Shown here: in pieces, positions 20,912-31,359 of the stretch
Numbering within the stretch: position 1 is the stretch's first letter
Layout: the number at the start of each line of letters is the position of its first letter
Notes under the pieces: model-generated
What the model was told of the DNA's origin: nothing
Databases searched by the model: none
What the model saw: the letters and a program-made list of their open reading frames with translations, nothing else
Source: Lasiosphaeria ovina
Taxonomy: Eukaryota > Ascomycota > Sordariomycetes > Sordariales > Lasiosphaeriaceae
Direction of reading: 5' to 3'
Assembly: GCA_033439765.1 (NCBI GenBank)
Contig: JAULSN010000008.1
Location: forward strand, 1,984,001 to 2,048,000
DNA: 64,000 nucleotides
Position numbers and translations under genes: made by a program

Positions 20912-23848
20912 ATGAGCTCCCGTAAGTTCAGCTATCCCCGCTCGCACCTGACGATTGTTTAGCTTCGTGCCACGCCCAGTGCAGTGGGAAACGGGCTCCG
21001 TCACTCGCTCGCTCGAGATGGATGCGCCTGGCCGCTGGCTAACCTCTTGCCACGCTCCCAGTCAAACAGTTCATCCGCAACGTGCGCGCTGCCAAGACCA
21101 TTGCCGACGAGCGAGCCGTGATCCAGAAGGAGAGCGCATCAATCAGGGCCAGCTTCAGAGAGGAGAGCGGGGATCACAGCGTTAGGTACCTACCTACCCA
21201 GCACCTACCCAACTTCTCCGTGCCTTGCATCCATTCGGCCGACCAAGGGGCAATCCCCCTTCTAGAGATAAGGAAGTTGCTAATCGATTGCGCTATACAG
21301 GCGGAACAATGTGGCCAAGCTCCTCTACCTCTTCACCCTTGGCGAGCGGACGCATTTCGGCCAGATCGAGTGCCTGAAACTCCTAGCCTCGCCCCGGTTC
21401 GCCGACAAGCGGTTAGGGCATCTGGCGACCAGCTTGTTGCTCGACGAGAACCAAGAGGTTCTGACCTTGGTTACCAACTCCCTCAAGAAGTACGAACAAG
21501 ACAGTCTCAGTCAATGGCGCCCCCTAACAAGCCTCCGAAATTGCAATGAGCGGTCTGCTGACTCTACCCAACCAGTGACCTGTCGCACTCCAACCAATAT
21601 GTGGTCGGCCTCGCTCTGTGTACCCTAGGAAACATTGCCTCGGTCGAGATGTCGCGAGACCTGTTTACCGAGATCGAGACCCTAATATCCACGGCGAACC
21701 CCTATATTCGCCGGAAGGCGGCCCTCTGCGCGATGCGCATATGCCGAAAAGTCCCAGACCTGCAGGAACACTTCCTCGAGAAGGCAACACAGCTGTTGTC
21801 GGACAGGAATCACGGCGTACTGCTGTGCGGCCTAACTCTGATGACCAGTCTCTGCGAGGCAAGCGAGTCTGAGGAGGCCGAGGGCGGCGATGAGGCTATC
21901 ATCGAGAAGTTCAGGCAGTTCGTGCCAACCCTCGTAAGGATCCTAAAGGGGCTGGCATCTTCTGGCTATGCTCCCGAGCACGATGTTACGGGGGTTACGG
22001 ATCCCTTCCTGCAGGTTAAGATTCTTCGCTTGCTCCGAGTCCTCGCCCGTGGAGACGCCCAAGTCACGGAACAAATCAACGATATTCTGGCGCAGGTGGC
22101 TACAAACACGGATTCGTCCAAGAACGTTGGCAACTCGATTCTTTACGAGGCGGTGCTTACCATCTTGGATATTGAAGCCGACGCGGGCCTGAGGGTCTTG
22201 GGTGTGAACATTCTGGGGAAATTTCTGACTAACAGGGACAACAATATTCGCTACGTTGCCTTGAACACACTAGTCAAGGTGGTCGCCATCGATACAAATG
22301 CTGTTCAAAGACACCGAAATACGATTTTGGAGTGTCTGAGAGATCCGGACATCAGCATCAGGAGGCGGGCACTCGATCTCAGCTTTACACTCATTAACGA
22401 CAGCAATGTTCGCGTTCTACTAAGGGAATTGCTAGCCTTCCTGGAAGTGGCCGACAACGAGTTCAAGCCGACCATGACTAGCCAAATTGGCATCGCTGCC
22501 GACCGGTATGCTCCCAGCAAGCGGTGGCACTTCGATACCATGCTGCGCGTTTTGACTCTGGCTGGCAACTATGTCAAGGAGCAGATTCTCTCGTCTTTTG
22601 TTCGTCTCATTGCAACTACGCCTGAATTGCAGACGTATGCCGTGCAGAAGTTATACACCAACCTCAAGAAGGATATCACCCAGGAAAGCCTTACCCAGGC
22701 TGGTGCTTGGTGCATTGGTGAATACGGCGATGCCCTGCTCAGAGGTGGCCAGTACGAAGAAGAGGAGCTTGTTCAGGAGGTCAAGGAGAGTGAGGTAGTG
22801 GATTTGTTTTCAACCATCCTGAACAGCAGCTATGCCAACCAAGTCACAACCGAATACCTTATTACGGCTCTCATTAAACTCACAACCCGGCTGTCGGAAC
22901 CTGCCCAGGTCGAAAGAATTCGCCGTCTCCTTCAGAACAACCAGACAAGCCTCAATGTCGAAATACAACAGCGTGCGGTCGAGTTTGGAAATCTCTTCTC
23001 CTATGACCAAATCCGGCGTGGTGTGTTGGAGAAAATGCCGCCCCCTCAGATCAAGGAGGAGTCGCGTGTCCTCGGAGAGGCGGCAAAGAAGTCAACCAAG
23101 GCAGCCAACCGGAAATCCAAAGCCGTCAAGCCCAAGGAAGAAGACCTTCTGTTTGACCTTATGGGCGACAGCAATATCCCAGGCCCCTCACCAGTCAACG
23201 GCTCCCAAAACAACACCGACCTGCTAGCAGATATTCTCGGAGGGACCAGCTCACCTCCTCCCTCCGGCCCGTCACCTCCCGGACAGTCCAATGTGGCGTC
23301 CATCATGGATCTGTTCTCCCACGACCCTATCTCAATTCCGTCTCCTGATCCAGTAGCCGCTGCAGCCCCCGCGAGTGTTGACTTATTCTCCGCCGTTGCC
23401 CCTTCCCCTCCTCAAGTGAACATTGTATCCCAAGCTCCGGCTGGCCACCCATGCTACAATAATAACGGCCTCAACGTGATTATTCAAATGCAAAGAAATG
23501 CAGAGGGAGCGATCCAGGCAGTAGCTCGATTCCGCAACACCTCTCCTGGCAGCGCTTTATCCAACGTCGGTCTTCAGGCGGCTGTTCCGAAATCCCAGAA
23601 GCTTCAGCTGCTCACCATCTCATCTACCGACATAAGTCCGGGGGCTGAGGCCACGCAAATGATGAGAGTAACAGGGTGTAAAGGGGTAAGTTTTTTATCT
23701 TCCATAAGGTCACCACAATTCCAATTCCGCTCTTTTCGTTGCTGACTCTTTATATTCCCAGCCTTTGCGCTTGCGCTTGAAGATAGGCTATTCGCACCTA
23801 GCTGCAGGCCAGGTTATGGACGTGGTCAACTGGACGGAGCCGTCTTGA
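20912..23848 (+). CDS. APL4: AP-1 clathrin adaptor complex subunit gamma
   Basis: Large subunit of AP-1, which sorts cargo into clathrin vesicles between trans-Golgi and endosomes. Five exons: 20912..20921, 21062..21185, 21301..21489, 21576..23685 and 23762..23848 (839 residues). The first exon has only 10 bases (Met-Ser-Ser plus one base). The adaptin trunk includes [69 protein letters not shown] and [17 protein letters not shown]. From about residue 565 the hinge is Pro/Ser-rich with clathrin/adaptor-type [16 protein letters not shown] and DLFS motifs. The gamma-ear (about 690-839) includes [32 protein letters not shown] and a terminal [13 protein letters not shown]. Homology is certain. 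Confidence 0.95.
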
Positions 23849-24228
23849 TTACCAAGGGTAGATGTTTAAGTAGATGATATCAAGGCCAGGGTAGCGTCGA
23901 ATGACAGAGGGAAAGAATGAGCAAACAGTGAGACTATTACAGGTTATTCCTCCACATCCAAAGGCGCGTCAAGTGAGCGGGGTGACTACCCCCTGAAGTG
24001 GACAAGAAAACAAAAAGGGTTATCAAATTTTACAGCCAGCCCCACCCCGTATTAAATATAAAGCAGGAATCGGGAATCAATGAGCGAGTTCTCGACATTG
24101 AATTGGCGATCCCAAATCATCGTGTTTTTGGCCCCCCCAGCTGGCCTGTCGCCGAGTTGGGGGCCGGTGTGTCCATCTCATATAGGCCAGTAATTTCCGT
24201 GTCCTTATCTGTCTGTTCGCTCCAGAAA
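23849..24228. other. 3' flank of AP-1 gamma
   Basis: 380 bp of AT-rich sequence between the AP-1 gamma stop and the first MITE; marks the left edge of the repeat-rich island. No gene seen. Confidence 0.5.
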
Positions 24229-24496
24229 TACAATCCAATCCCTGAATGTTTGTTGGCGTGGTACTTCGTACTTCAGCAGAACAACTATTATGGCCCAACA
24301 AATAAACTAGCCAGGAAAACCTTTTAATAGGTAAACTTGGGGAATAAATAGGCCTCTAGGATTCTAAAATAGGGATTCCAGTGGCTTTTCATCTCCCTTG
24401 ACGAAAAATCTCAAGGGCGAGCCGTAAGGGTACGGTATTGAGGCTTTCAAATCTTGGAACGTCCCCCGCTAACAAACATTCAGGGATATGATTGTC
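24229..24496. mobile_element. MITE copy 1, Tc1/mariner-like
   Basis: 268-bp element with inverted termini: left CAATCCAATCCCTGAATG followed by TTTGTT, right AACAAACATTCAGGGATATG followed by ATTG. A second copy lies at 47467..47736 with the same ends and related interior (shared blocks such as GGGCGAGCCGTAAG and TCCCCCGCTAACAAAC). Copy 2 is flanked by TA on both sides and its tips read CAGT, as in pogo/Fot1-type elements. Here the left tip keeps TA but the right flank is TC, and CAGT has become CAAT, a RIP-type change. No coding capacity; it would need a transposase supplied in trans. Confidence 0.8.
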
Positions 24497-25210
24497 AGGC
24501 GGGGAGACGACAATACCGTTGAATTTGCGGCACACTGTTAACATGACCGTTTCGCCAGCTTCACCGTTGCGGCGGCGGCGCAGTCTATTTAAGGGGAGCT
24601 GGGCCTCCCTGTCTGTTGGCAGCTCTCGCTGTCGCAAACATTTCGCAACGCGTGTATTTCGCAAAAAGCATCCCTATCGAGTCGTCGCGCCAAAATGTCC
24701 CGCCCCGTCATTGTTCTCAGTTGCGCGACCACGGAGAGCGACAAAAAAAAGTGGACGAGGACGATGAGTTATTCGTAGATGATAATATTGATAGTAAGTG
24801 GAAAGTATGTTTTCGTCTATAAGAAGAGCGGTTTCGCGTATGGCAAACGATGCGGCTATAAGTAATCTCGTAGGTTATATTATTTACTCTCGTTAACGAT
24901 AAAATATTAGATTCGTTGAGAAATATAAGGGCGAGAACTTTGACCGGATTTGGTTAGGCCTTTGTAAGGACCAGAAACGCGAAAAGGCTATTATAAGGTC
25001 GTACTTTCGAGATTATATCGAGTCATCGTAGACAACCCGCCCGGCCCTCGGGAATACGTGCAGCCTTTAGAAGGTGCACGCCTTCCCCTCACGAACGAAA
25101 TCACGGGGAACAATCAACCACATCGCCCGGACAAAATTCCAGACATAAGCGGCCTATTTTGTCGACCAACTCATTAGGAAAGGAAGTCTCTCTTTCTTTC
25201 GTTCTTCATT
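24497..25210. other. TpA-rich relic upstream of the DUF7924 gene
   Basis: A promoter-like stretch (TATTTAAGG near 24588) leads to an ATG at 24694 that opens only a short frame. From about 24770 to 25030 the sequence becomes TpA-rich with few CpA/TpG, ending near GTCATCGTAG. This resembles an old RIP-mutated mobile element fragment; a weak acidic string DEDDELFVDDNIDSKW can be read in one frame. I cannot identify the family. Past 25030 the composition returns to that of the next gene. Confidence 0.4.
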
Positions 25211-26602
25211 ATGGACAGACCTCCGCAGTCCACGAAGAGGCGGCTCGATACGAACCTCGAGACCCCTTCGTTACCTGCCGCGAAACGAGCACGACTATTC
25301 GAGACGAACCTGCAGCAACCCGCGCCGAAGCGCCCGAGAGCCTCGTTTCTCGAAGACCACGCCGGACCGACCGACGCAATTTCCGAGTGGCTCGAGTCTG
25401 TCGGATCAGACCGAGAAAAGCGCTGCCGGTCAGACAGCTACCTTCACGCCTCGAGCGACGACCCCATCCCGAGAAACTTCACGAGATCAGCGCCACAGAT
25501 GGCCTGCAACCGAGATGCAGATGGATACGCCGTGCCACCGACGCCTGGTCCATCCTGCGGATCAGTCGCCCCGTCAAACGCTGGCTCGAGTCGATCATCA
25601 AGAGCTCTCGTTGAAGAGTCATATTACCGGTCCCAGAACCTAGCTGCAAACGGCATCCACATGCGTCCTCGCTACGAGCCATTCCCTGAACACATCGCCA
25701 GCGTTGTAGATTACGCACGCAAGAAGCGTGATTCTCCTGAGCCGTCGCCTGACGACGTGTACCGAGACATAGCTTTGGACGACCTTGAGGCGAGAGGACT
25801 TGACGAAGCAAAGGTAGAGGACTATTTCCGAGCCCGGATATTCCCCGGACCCGAAGGGGGAGATAGCTTGGAGCGAAGCGACAAACAGCCGATGTCTAGG
25901 CATGCCGTCCCCAACGCCGGACCACAATTCAGAGTCAGCAACCCGACACCCGATATGCTGTTTGGATACAGTCGTCATCACGCATTCCCCGACCAGCAAA
26001 CGCAGCTCATCTCCATGGGAAACGAGATGAACGGGACGGCTAATAATCAGGAGTTAATGTACCCATTCTTCGTCATCGAATTCAAGGGCAACGGCGGAGA
26101 CCTTTGGGTAGCGACAAACCAATGCCTGGGAGGCTCCGCATCTTGCGTCAACATCGCAGAACGCCTCAACCGTCAGTTGAAGGCATGCAAAAGCAGCAAG
26201 GTCAAACTAGTTGACAGCACCGCATTCAGTATCGCCATGAACGGCGAAGTCGCACGACTCTATGTCTCATGGAAGCACAGCGACTTGGAATACTACATGC
26301 AGAAAGTGAAGAGCTTCTTGCTCCAGGACCCAGAGCATTATATCGAATTCCGCAAGCACGTCAAGAACATTATCGACTGGGGGAAGGACAATCGTTTGAA
26401 GGAGATTCGAGAATCATTGGACACTCTTTTGGAAGAAAGCCGGAAGCGAGCCTCCGAAGCGGCGAAATCTCGCCCACCACCGACTAGAGACTCAACCAGC
26501 AAGAGCAAAAAGCAGAAACTCCCAAAGGCAGCAGCAGCGGACGCGGCACCGAGCAAGCACGAAGCGAACAAGAAGACCTGTACTGACAATGGAGCGCATT
26601 AA
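25211..26602 (+). CDS. DUF7924-type fungal protein, possible PD-(D/E)XK fold
   Basis: 463 residues, single exon, ATG at 25211. The N-terminus is basic and disordered with KRAR-type nuclear signals (near 20-45). The C-terminal domain (about 235-410) has the pattern of the fungal DUF7924 family: PTPDMLFGYSR (Asp248), YPFFVIEFKGNGGDLWVATN (Glu290, Lys292) and CLGGSASCVNIAERLN. Asp followed 42 residues later by Glu-x-Lys fits the restriction-endonuclease-like core; this is my inference, not an established function for this gene. A second basic tail (KSKKQKLPK, about 431-439) ends the protein. The frame is intact and not RIP-like, between a TpA-rich relic and a solo LTR. Naming is from remembered motifs, so moderately sure. 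Confidence 0.7.
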   Translation: MDRPPQSTKRRLDTNLETPSLPAAKRARLFETNLQQPAPKRPRASFLEDHAGPTDAISEWLESVGSDREKRCRSDSYLHASSDDPIPRNFTRSAPQMACNRDADGYAVPPTPGPSCGSVAPSNAGSSRSSRALVEESYYRSQNLAANGIHMRPRYEPFPEHIASVVDYARKKRDSPEPSPDDVYRDIALDDLEARGLDEAKVEDYFRARIFPGPEGGDSLERSDKQPMSRHAVPNAGPQFRVSNPTPDMLFGYSRHHAFPDQQTQLISMGNEMNGTANNQELMYPFFVIEFKGNGGDLWVATNQCLGGSASCVNIAERLNRQLKACKSSKVKLVDSTAFSIAMNGEVARLYVSWKHSDLEYYMQKVKSFLLQDPEHYIEFRKHVKNIIDWGKDNRLKEIRESLDTLLEESRKRASEAAKSRPPPTRDSTSKSKKQKLPKAAAADAAPSKHEANKKTCTDNGAH

Positions 26603-26641
26603 TACGGTCGTTGGGACATCGACCATGGAGGAGGGGAGACC

Positions 26642-27078
26642 TGTTACAACCTGCCAAGCCATGTCAGCGTTGTAAGCACGTGAGCACGGTTGGTCACGCA
26701 ACCACGGCGAACCACGAGGCCAGGAGCGACCCCGATATAATTGACCGCGGGGCAATGGCGCCGAGACAAATGGCACAGGAAATGGCACCTGTAATAGCAC
26801 CTGTAATGCGGTGTCTTAAGCGAGTCACCGGACACAGCTCCCCAACAGGCTCGGCCTATTGCTTGAGAATTATTTAGGAGCAGCGAGCTTCCCTCGCTAC
26901 TCACACCAGTCCCTACCTAGACAGCTTTCAATCTAAGTCTTTGTCTGATTCTCAGAGGAAGAGGTAACACGCCTTACGCCACCCTTATTGCCCAGTGCAG
27001 CCTGACTTTCTGCCAATATAAACCCTTTACTAACAGACCCTTACCCTAACGTACCAGAGTAAGAGTCTGGGCGTAACA
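26642..27078. mobile_element. solo LTR, family unassigned
   Basis: 437-bp block starting TGTTACAACCTG and ending GGGCGTAACA, so the ends are TG...CA with a 6-bp inverted repeat TGTTAC/GTAACA, as in LTRs. No second copy or internal region is in the window. The five bases before (AGACC) and after (GTTCA) do not match, so it is not a simple insertion at this site. The right boundary falls exactly at the start of the TPR fragment. Confidence 0.65.
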
Positions 27079-27480
27079 GTTCAATCGATACCAGAAGACC
27101 ATCCTAACCGGTCAGCTTGCTTAAACAACCTCGGGAACAAGCTCGGTCGCCGGTACGAGAGGACTGGCGAGATGGGAGACCTCGAGGAGGCCATTACAGT
27201 AGCAAGACAGGCAGTCCAATCGATACCAGAAGACCATCCTGACCGGGCAGCTTGGTTAAACAACCTCGGGAATAAGCTCGGTCGCCGGTACGAGAGGACT
27301 GGCGAGATGGGAGACCTCGAGGAGGCCATTATAGTAGCAAGACAGGTAGTCCAATCGACACCAGAAGACCATCCTAACCAGGTAAGGAGGTTAAACAACC
27401 TCGGGAATAAGCTCGGTCGCCGGTACGAGAGGACTGGCGAGATGGGAGACCTTAAGGAGGCTATTATAGTAGTAAGATAA
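27079..27480 (+). pseudogene. fragment of a TPR array, likely from an NLR-type gene
   Basis: Three nearly identical 135-bp repeats start at 27079, 27214 and 27349. Each encodes 45 residues of the tetratricopeptide type common at the C-terminus of fungal NLR (STAND) proteins: MGDLEEAITVARQAVQ, SIPEDHPDRAAWLNNLG, NKLGRRYERTGE. The fragment has no start codon and no nucleotide-binding domain, and is cut at both ends by LTRs. In the third repeat, three CpA sites have become TpA and one creates the stop at 27478. Parent identity as an NLR is inferred from the repeat type. Confidence 0.75.
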
Positions 27481-27490
27481 GTAGTCTAAT

Positions 27491-28250
27491 TGTTGGTTAT
27501 TATATATATATTTTTAACTCTTTAAATAATTATATATAAATAACTATAAGAGATAAAATTATATAATAAATATATTTAAGGTTCTTATATAAATATATAA
27601 CTATGAATATTTGTGGGTCCTAAAAATGGGTCCTTATATAAAGCCCTTGAATTAAATAAGCAGTGTATAATATAATACAATGCTGAATAAAAATTCACAA
27701 CCACATAATACCTTCTATATACAGTTGTTGGAAGCAATCTAACTGCCACGCAATACAGCCACCTACAGCCTTGCCAACTGGCTACCGGCTGGCACTCGAT
27801 TTCGACAGCCAGGCCGCCGTTCGGGCCACCTGGCCGCGGTTTGGACCGGGCCGTCAGTTACGGCCAACCGGGCCGGCACAGCGTGAGCGTAAGCCAACAG
27901 GCCAACTGGGCCTTCAAATAAGGCCAACAACTGTCAGCCGGACTGTTGAACAGAGCCGAGTTCCGTTCAACAGGGTCCGATCAAGCCGGTATAATAAGGG
28001 GACCTTTTCCCACCTTTGTATTTAGAATTACACACATCTTGATCAGTCTTCAACCAATCACAGCAATCAAAACATCATTCTGCTCCACTTTTTCTGCTCT
28101 TCATTATCATCCATTCTGCCGTCCTTCACCGCCAACGAATCTCTCTCACGGAAGCTCCAAACCTGACCTTCCGTAAAACCTTTCCATAGCTACCATTCCT
28201 TCAACGCTTTGATACCCAATTAATGCTCTATCGATATAACCTCTTCAACA
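27491..28250. mobile_element. diverged solo LTR of the copia family
   Basis: 760-bp LTR related over its whole length to the LTRs of the intact copia element at 33908..40471: TGTTGG start, ATAACCTCTTCAACA end, and shared central blocks (for example CAGAGCCGAGTTCCGTTCAA and GGTATAATAAGGGGACC). It differs from them by many substitutions and short gaps. Flanking pentamers CTAAT and GTTCC do not match, so a target duplication is missing. Same orientation as the intact element. Confidence 0.8.
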
Positions 28251-28344
28251 GTTCCCGACCACGCTACCGCTTCCGCTCCGCCTGCTGCATTGTGCACCCT
28301 ATATAGGTGCTGAGTTCAGGCCTATATAGGCACGCAGTTCAACA
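28251..28344. repeat. direct repeat, left copy
   Basis: 94 bp resembling 42550..42653. Both begin GTTCCCGA and end with a 54-bp near-identical part from TGTGCACCC to GTTCAACA, which holds two CCTATATAGG palindromes (one imperfect in the right copy). The pair brackets the fold-back/gypsy/copia nest. It could be the end of an older LTR, but a matching target duplication was not found. Confidence 0.6.
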
Positions 28345-28383
28345 GAAATCTATCTAAGGGAAAGGACAGGTCTATATAAACCT

Positions 28384-28636
28384 TGTGACAGCGGTCAATA
28401 GCAACTAGGAAAAGGATCGCTAATATAGCTATACCATAGTCTAAGGATTCTAAGGTGAAGAAGAAAGGAAGAAAATCTACAAAGGTGCGATTGTGGTCGC
28501 GGGGTAAGTATGGGCTAGGGCTCAGGGAGCACGGACCTCTGGGGCTTGCGGGAGGTCACGTGCGACTAATCCTAATCGGGGCTAGTGATGAGCTTAAATC
28601 CGTGGTGGGGCCTTGGCGCTAGTGCCGACCGTGACA
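28384..28636 (-). repeat. gypsy 3' LTR
   Basis: 253 bp, on the plus strand TGTGACAGCGG to GACCGTGACA. Identical to the 5' LTR except for one A/G difference near its end (GCTAGTGCC here, GCTGGTGCC at the other end), itself a TG-to-TA change. Preceded by target copy AACCT (28379..28383). Confidence 0.9.
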
Positions 28637-28755
28637 TCACCCCCCCCTTCCGAAAAAGGCTCGCCCTCGAGTCCTTTGTGTGAAAAGAAAAAAAAAAAAA
28701 AAATTTTGTGGCCACCAACAGTAATCGAATAAGTAACCTTCTGGAATAAACCGCT

Positions 28756-29109
28756 TTATTTCTTTCGTATTGATCGGCGTATGCGCACAACTCCGGAGTC
28801 CATCGCTGTATTATCGTCTTTATGAGGTGGATCAATTTCGTCGCGCTCGCACGCCTCGCGCCACTGTTGCAGTCGCTTCGGCGGGCCTGCATTGTCGGGG
28901 TGTTGGTTGTGGAAGTCGGCCAGCTTCAGGGGCGTATTCTTGAATCCTGATGCATCGTACCACGTTGGATCTGGATCCCATCCGCGCCATTCCACCTGGT
29001 ATTGGAGCACGTTTCGGTTTGTTCGGGAAGTAATAATCTTGTCTACTTCCCATTCCTCCTCATTGTCAAATAGCTCTCCTGGCGGGTTATCGTTGGTCTG
29101 TCCCGGCAC
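28756..29109 (-). pseudogene. gypsy polyprotein C-terminal part with chromodomain
   Basis: Open 117-codon stretch from the end of pol. The chromodomain reads EEEWEVDKIITSRTNRNVLQ, YQVEWRGWDPDPTWY and LADFHNQHPDN; chromodomains on chromovirus integrases help target modified histones. This end of the element shows little RIP, unlike the sequence just beyond 29150. It is a remnant of a larger broken frame, not a gene of its own. Confidence 0.8.
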
Positions 29110-31134
29110 GGGGTTGTTTAGGTACTTCCTCAGGCGATCGGCGTGAAATACTAAGGAGCCCTTCTAACCGTCCGGGACTTCCAGTTGGTAGGAGTATCCT
29201 ACCATACTAAGGATCTTATAGTGGCGGCGTATTAACGGGTAGTCCAGCTTATCGCTCGGGCGGTCAGTAGACCAGGATTTCTTAATAATGAAGACGTAGT
29301 CGCCGGGACCGAAGTTAGGTTCCCTACGATATTTGTTGGCCTACTTCGCCTGCCTCTGCTGTGCCAAACGCATCGTGTCTTTGGCCGAGTTGATAAATCC
29401 CTATATACGTTTCGCTATATCCTGAGCTTCTTATCTGTTGAGCCGTTCGCGGTAAGGAATAGCGGTATCGAGGGGGGTCCTCGCGCTCTAGTCGAACGGT
29501 AAGTTCATCGGGAAACCCATCAGGACCTCGTATGGGGATAGTCCCGTACTATTATATGGTAAGGAGCCCGCTACGGCGTCTATGGCGGGTATCGCTCTAG
29601 ACTAGTTATCCTGGTAATGGTTGACGAAAGGTCGTAGACGTTGGTCGATATATTGGTTTATGATTTCTATTTGGCCGGCGCTCTGAGAGTGTTTAGTAGA
29701 AGAGAGCTTCCACTTAATCCCGAATAGTCTAGATATTTCGTCGGTGAAGTCCGCTATGAACTGGGGTCCTCGATCCGATCCGATTTCGTAAGGTAATCCG
29801 AATACTCGATAGGGTCCCTCATAGTATATTAGGGTAGCGTCCCTAGCCGTGGCGTTCTTATAATAGGGGATATACTAGGGTTACTTACTAAGTCTATCCA
29901 CCATTACGAGAATGTTATCGAATCCATATCGGTCTAAGGGTTGGCTTTTGAAGTTAATAACTATCGAAGACTAAGGCCGGAGTAGAATAGGTAAGGGATA
30001 TAGCAAACTAGGGGTCTTATCCCTAGGGTGGCGTGCTAGTTAGTAGGCTATATAGTTCGCGACGTATTAGTTGGAGAACGTCCTTATCTCGGGCTACTAA
30101 TAGTATAGCTTTAAGAGCTTAAAAGTTTTATTACGCCCGGGATAAGCCGTAATGATTCTACTATGAACCTCTTTTATAAGTAATATCCGGAGGTTATCTT
30201 TTCCTAAGACTACTAGTTTTCCATCGCGCGTAAGGAGTCCTAATTCGGATAGGGCGAACTTGGCATCTCCCTATTACGCTCTCTCTCGCTATACGCTCAT
30301 CTCCGGATCCTTACGATTAGCGGTGATGATCTTATCGATGACCTCGATACCTAAAGGTTAAGTTAGCGGTTCGTCGTTCTCTAGGAGGGAGATCTTCGGG
30401 GCCAGCGTACTAGTCTACTCCGGGGAGGGGAGTTCATCTCCTTTATCCTAGGCTAGTATACTGATTTGTCCCTCTAGTAGCTTAAAGATCCGTATATAAC
30501 GTTCCGCTTTACGCTTCGCTTTAATAGTAACCAGATCTTCTATTTTACGGGAGAGCGCGTCCGTTATAATATTCTCCTTCCCTAGTCGATACGTGAACTA
30601 GACGTTATATCGTAATAAATCATCCTACTAGTTCGCTTATCGCTAACCTAATAGTCTCTTTTCCGAGTAGAACTTAAGAGCCTTATAGTCGGTAACGGCG
30701 AGGAATAGTTTCTATAACCCTTATAGTATAGTACGCCAGGTTTCTAGACCTCTAACGATAACGAGGAGCTCTTTATCTTATATCGGGTAATTGTGCTCGG
30801 CTCCTTATAGGGTTTCCGAATAATAGGCTACTAGGTACTATTCGCCATCCTCCCCCATTTACGTAAGTACTCCTGTAACTACGCCGTTCGAGGAGTCCGT
30901 TTCTATACGGGTTTCTACGTAGAAGTCGAAGTATCCGAGTAGCGGGGCGGTAAGTAGGGAGTACTTAAGCTCCTTAAATACCTCCTAATAATAGGGTAAC
31001 TATACGAATAGTTGGTCTTTCCTCGTAAGGTCCGTTATAGGGCGGGCTATCCGGCTATAATCTTTAATAAACCGGCGGAAATAGTTATAGAACCCGAGGA
31101 AAGACTGGATCCCTTTCATAGTCGTAGGCCTTTC

Positions 31135-31359
31135 CTAGTTTCTAACTACGGAGGTCTTTTCTAGGTCTACGCGTATACCGTCTTTTCCGATAATAAAGCC
31201 TAAGTAGCGAGTCTTGGTAACGTAGAACTCGTATTTCTTAATATCGGCCTGGAGGCCGTACTCTCTTAACTTAGCGAGGACCTTTTTGACATACTCCTTA
31301 TATTCCTCTAGGGAGTTAGAAAAGATAAGAATATCATCGATATAGGTACTATAGAACAT
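31135..31359 (-). pseudogene. gypsy reverse transcriptase fragment
   Basis: 75-codon remnant containing the catalytic YIDDILIFSNSLEEY box (about 31345) and TRYLGFIIGKDGIRVD, both typical of Ty3/gypsy reverse transcriptase. It is closed by stops at both ends, in keeping with RIP conversion of Gln and Trp codons. Frames on either side continue the pol homology but are interrupted every few dozen codons. Confidence 0.75.

Noticed and set aside
28892..29146. Plus-strand frame opposite the chromodomain
   Set aside because: Shadow of the minus-strand chromodomain coding sequence.
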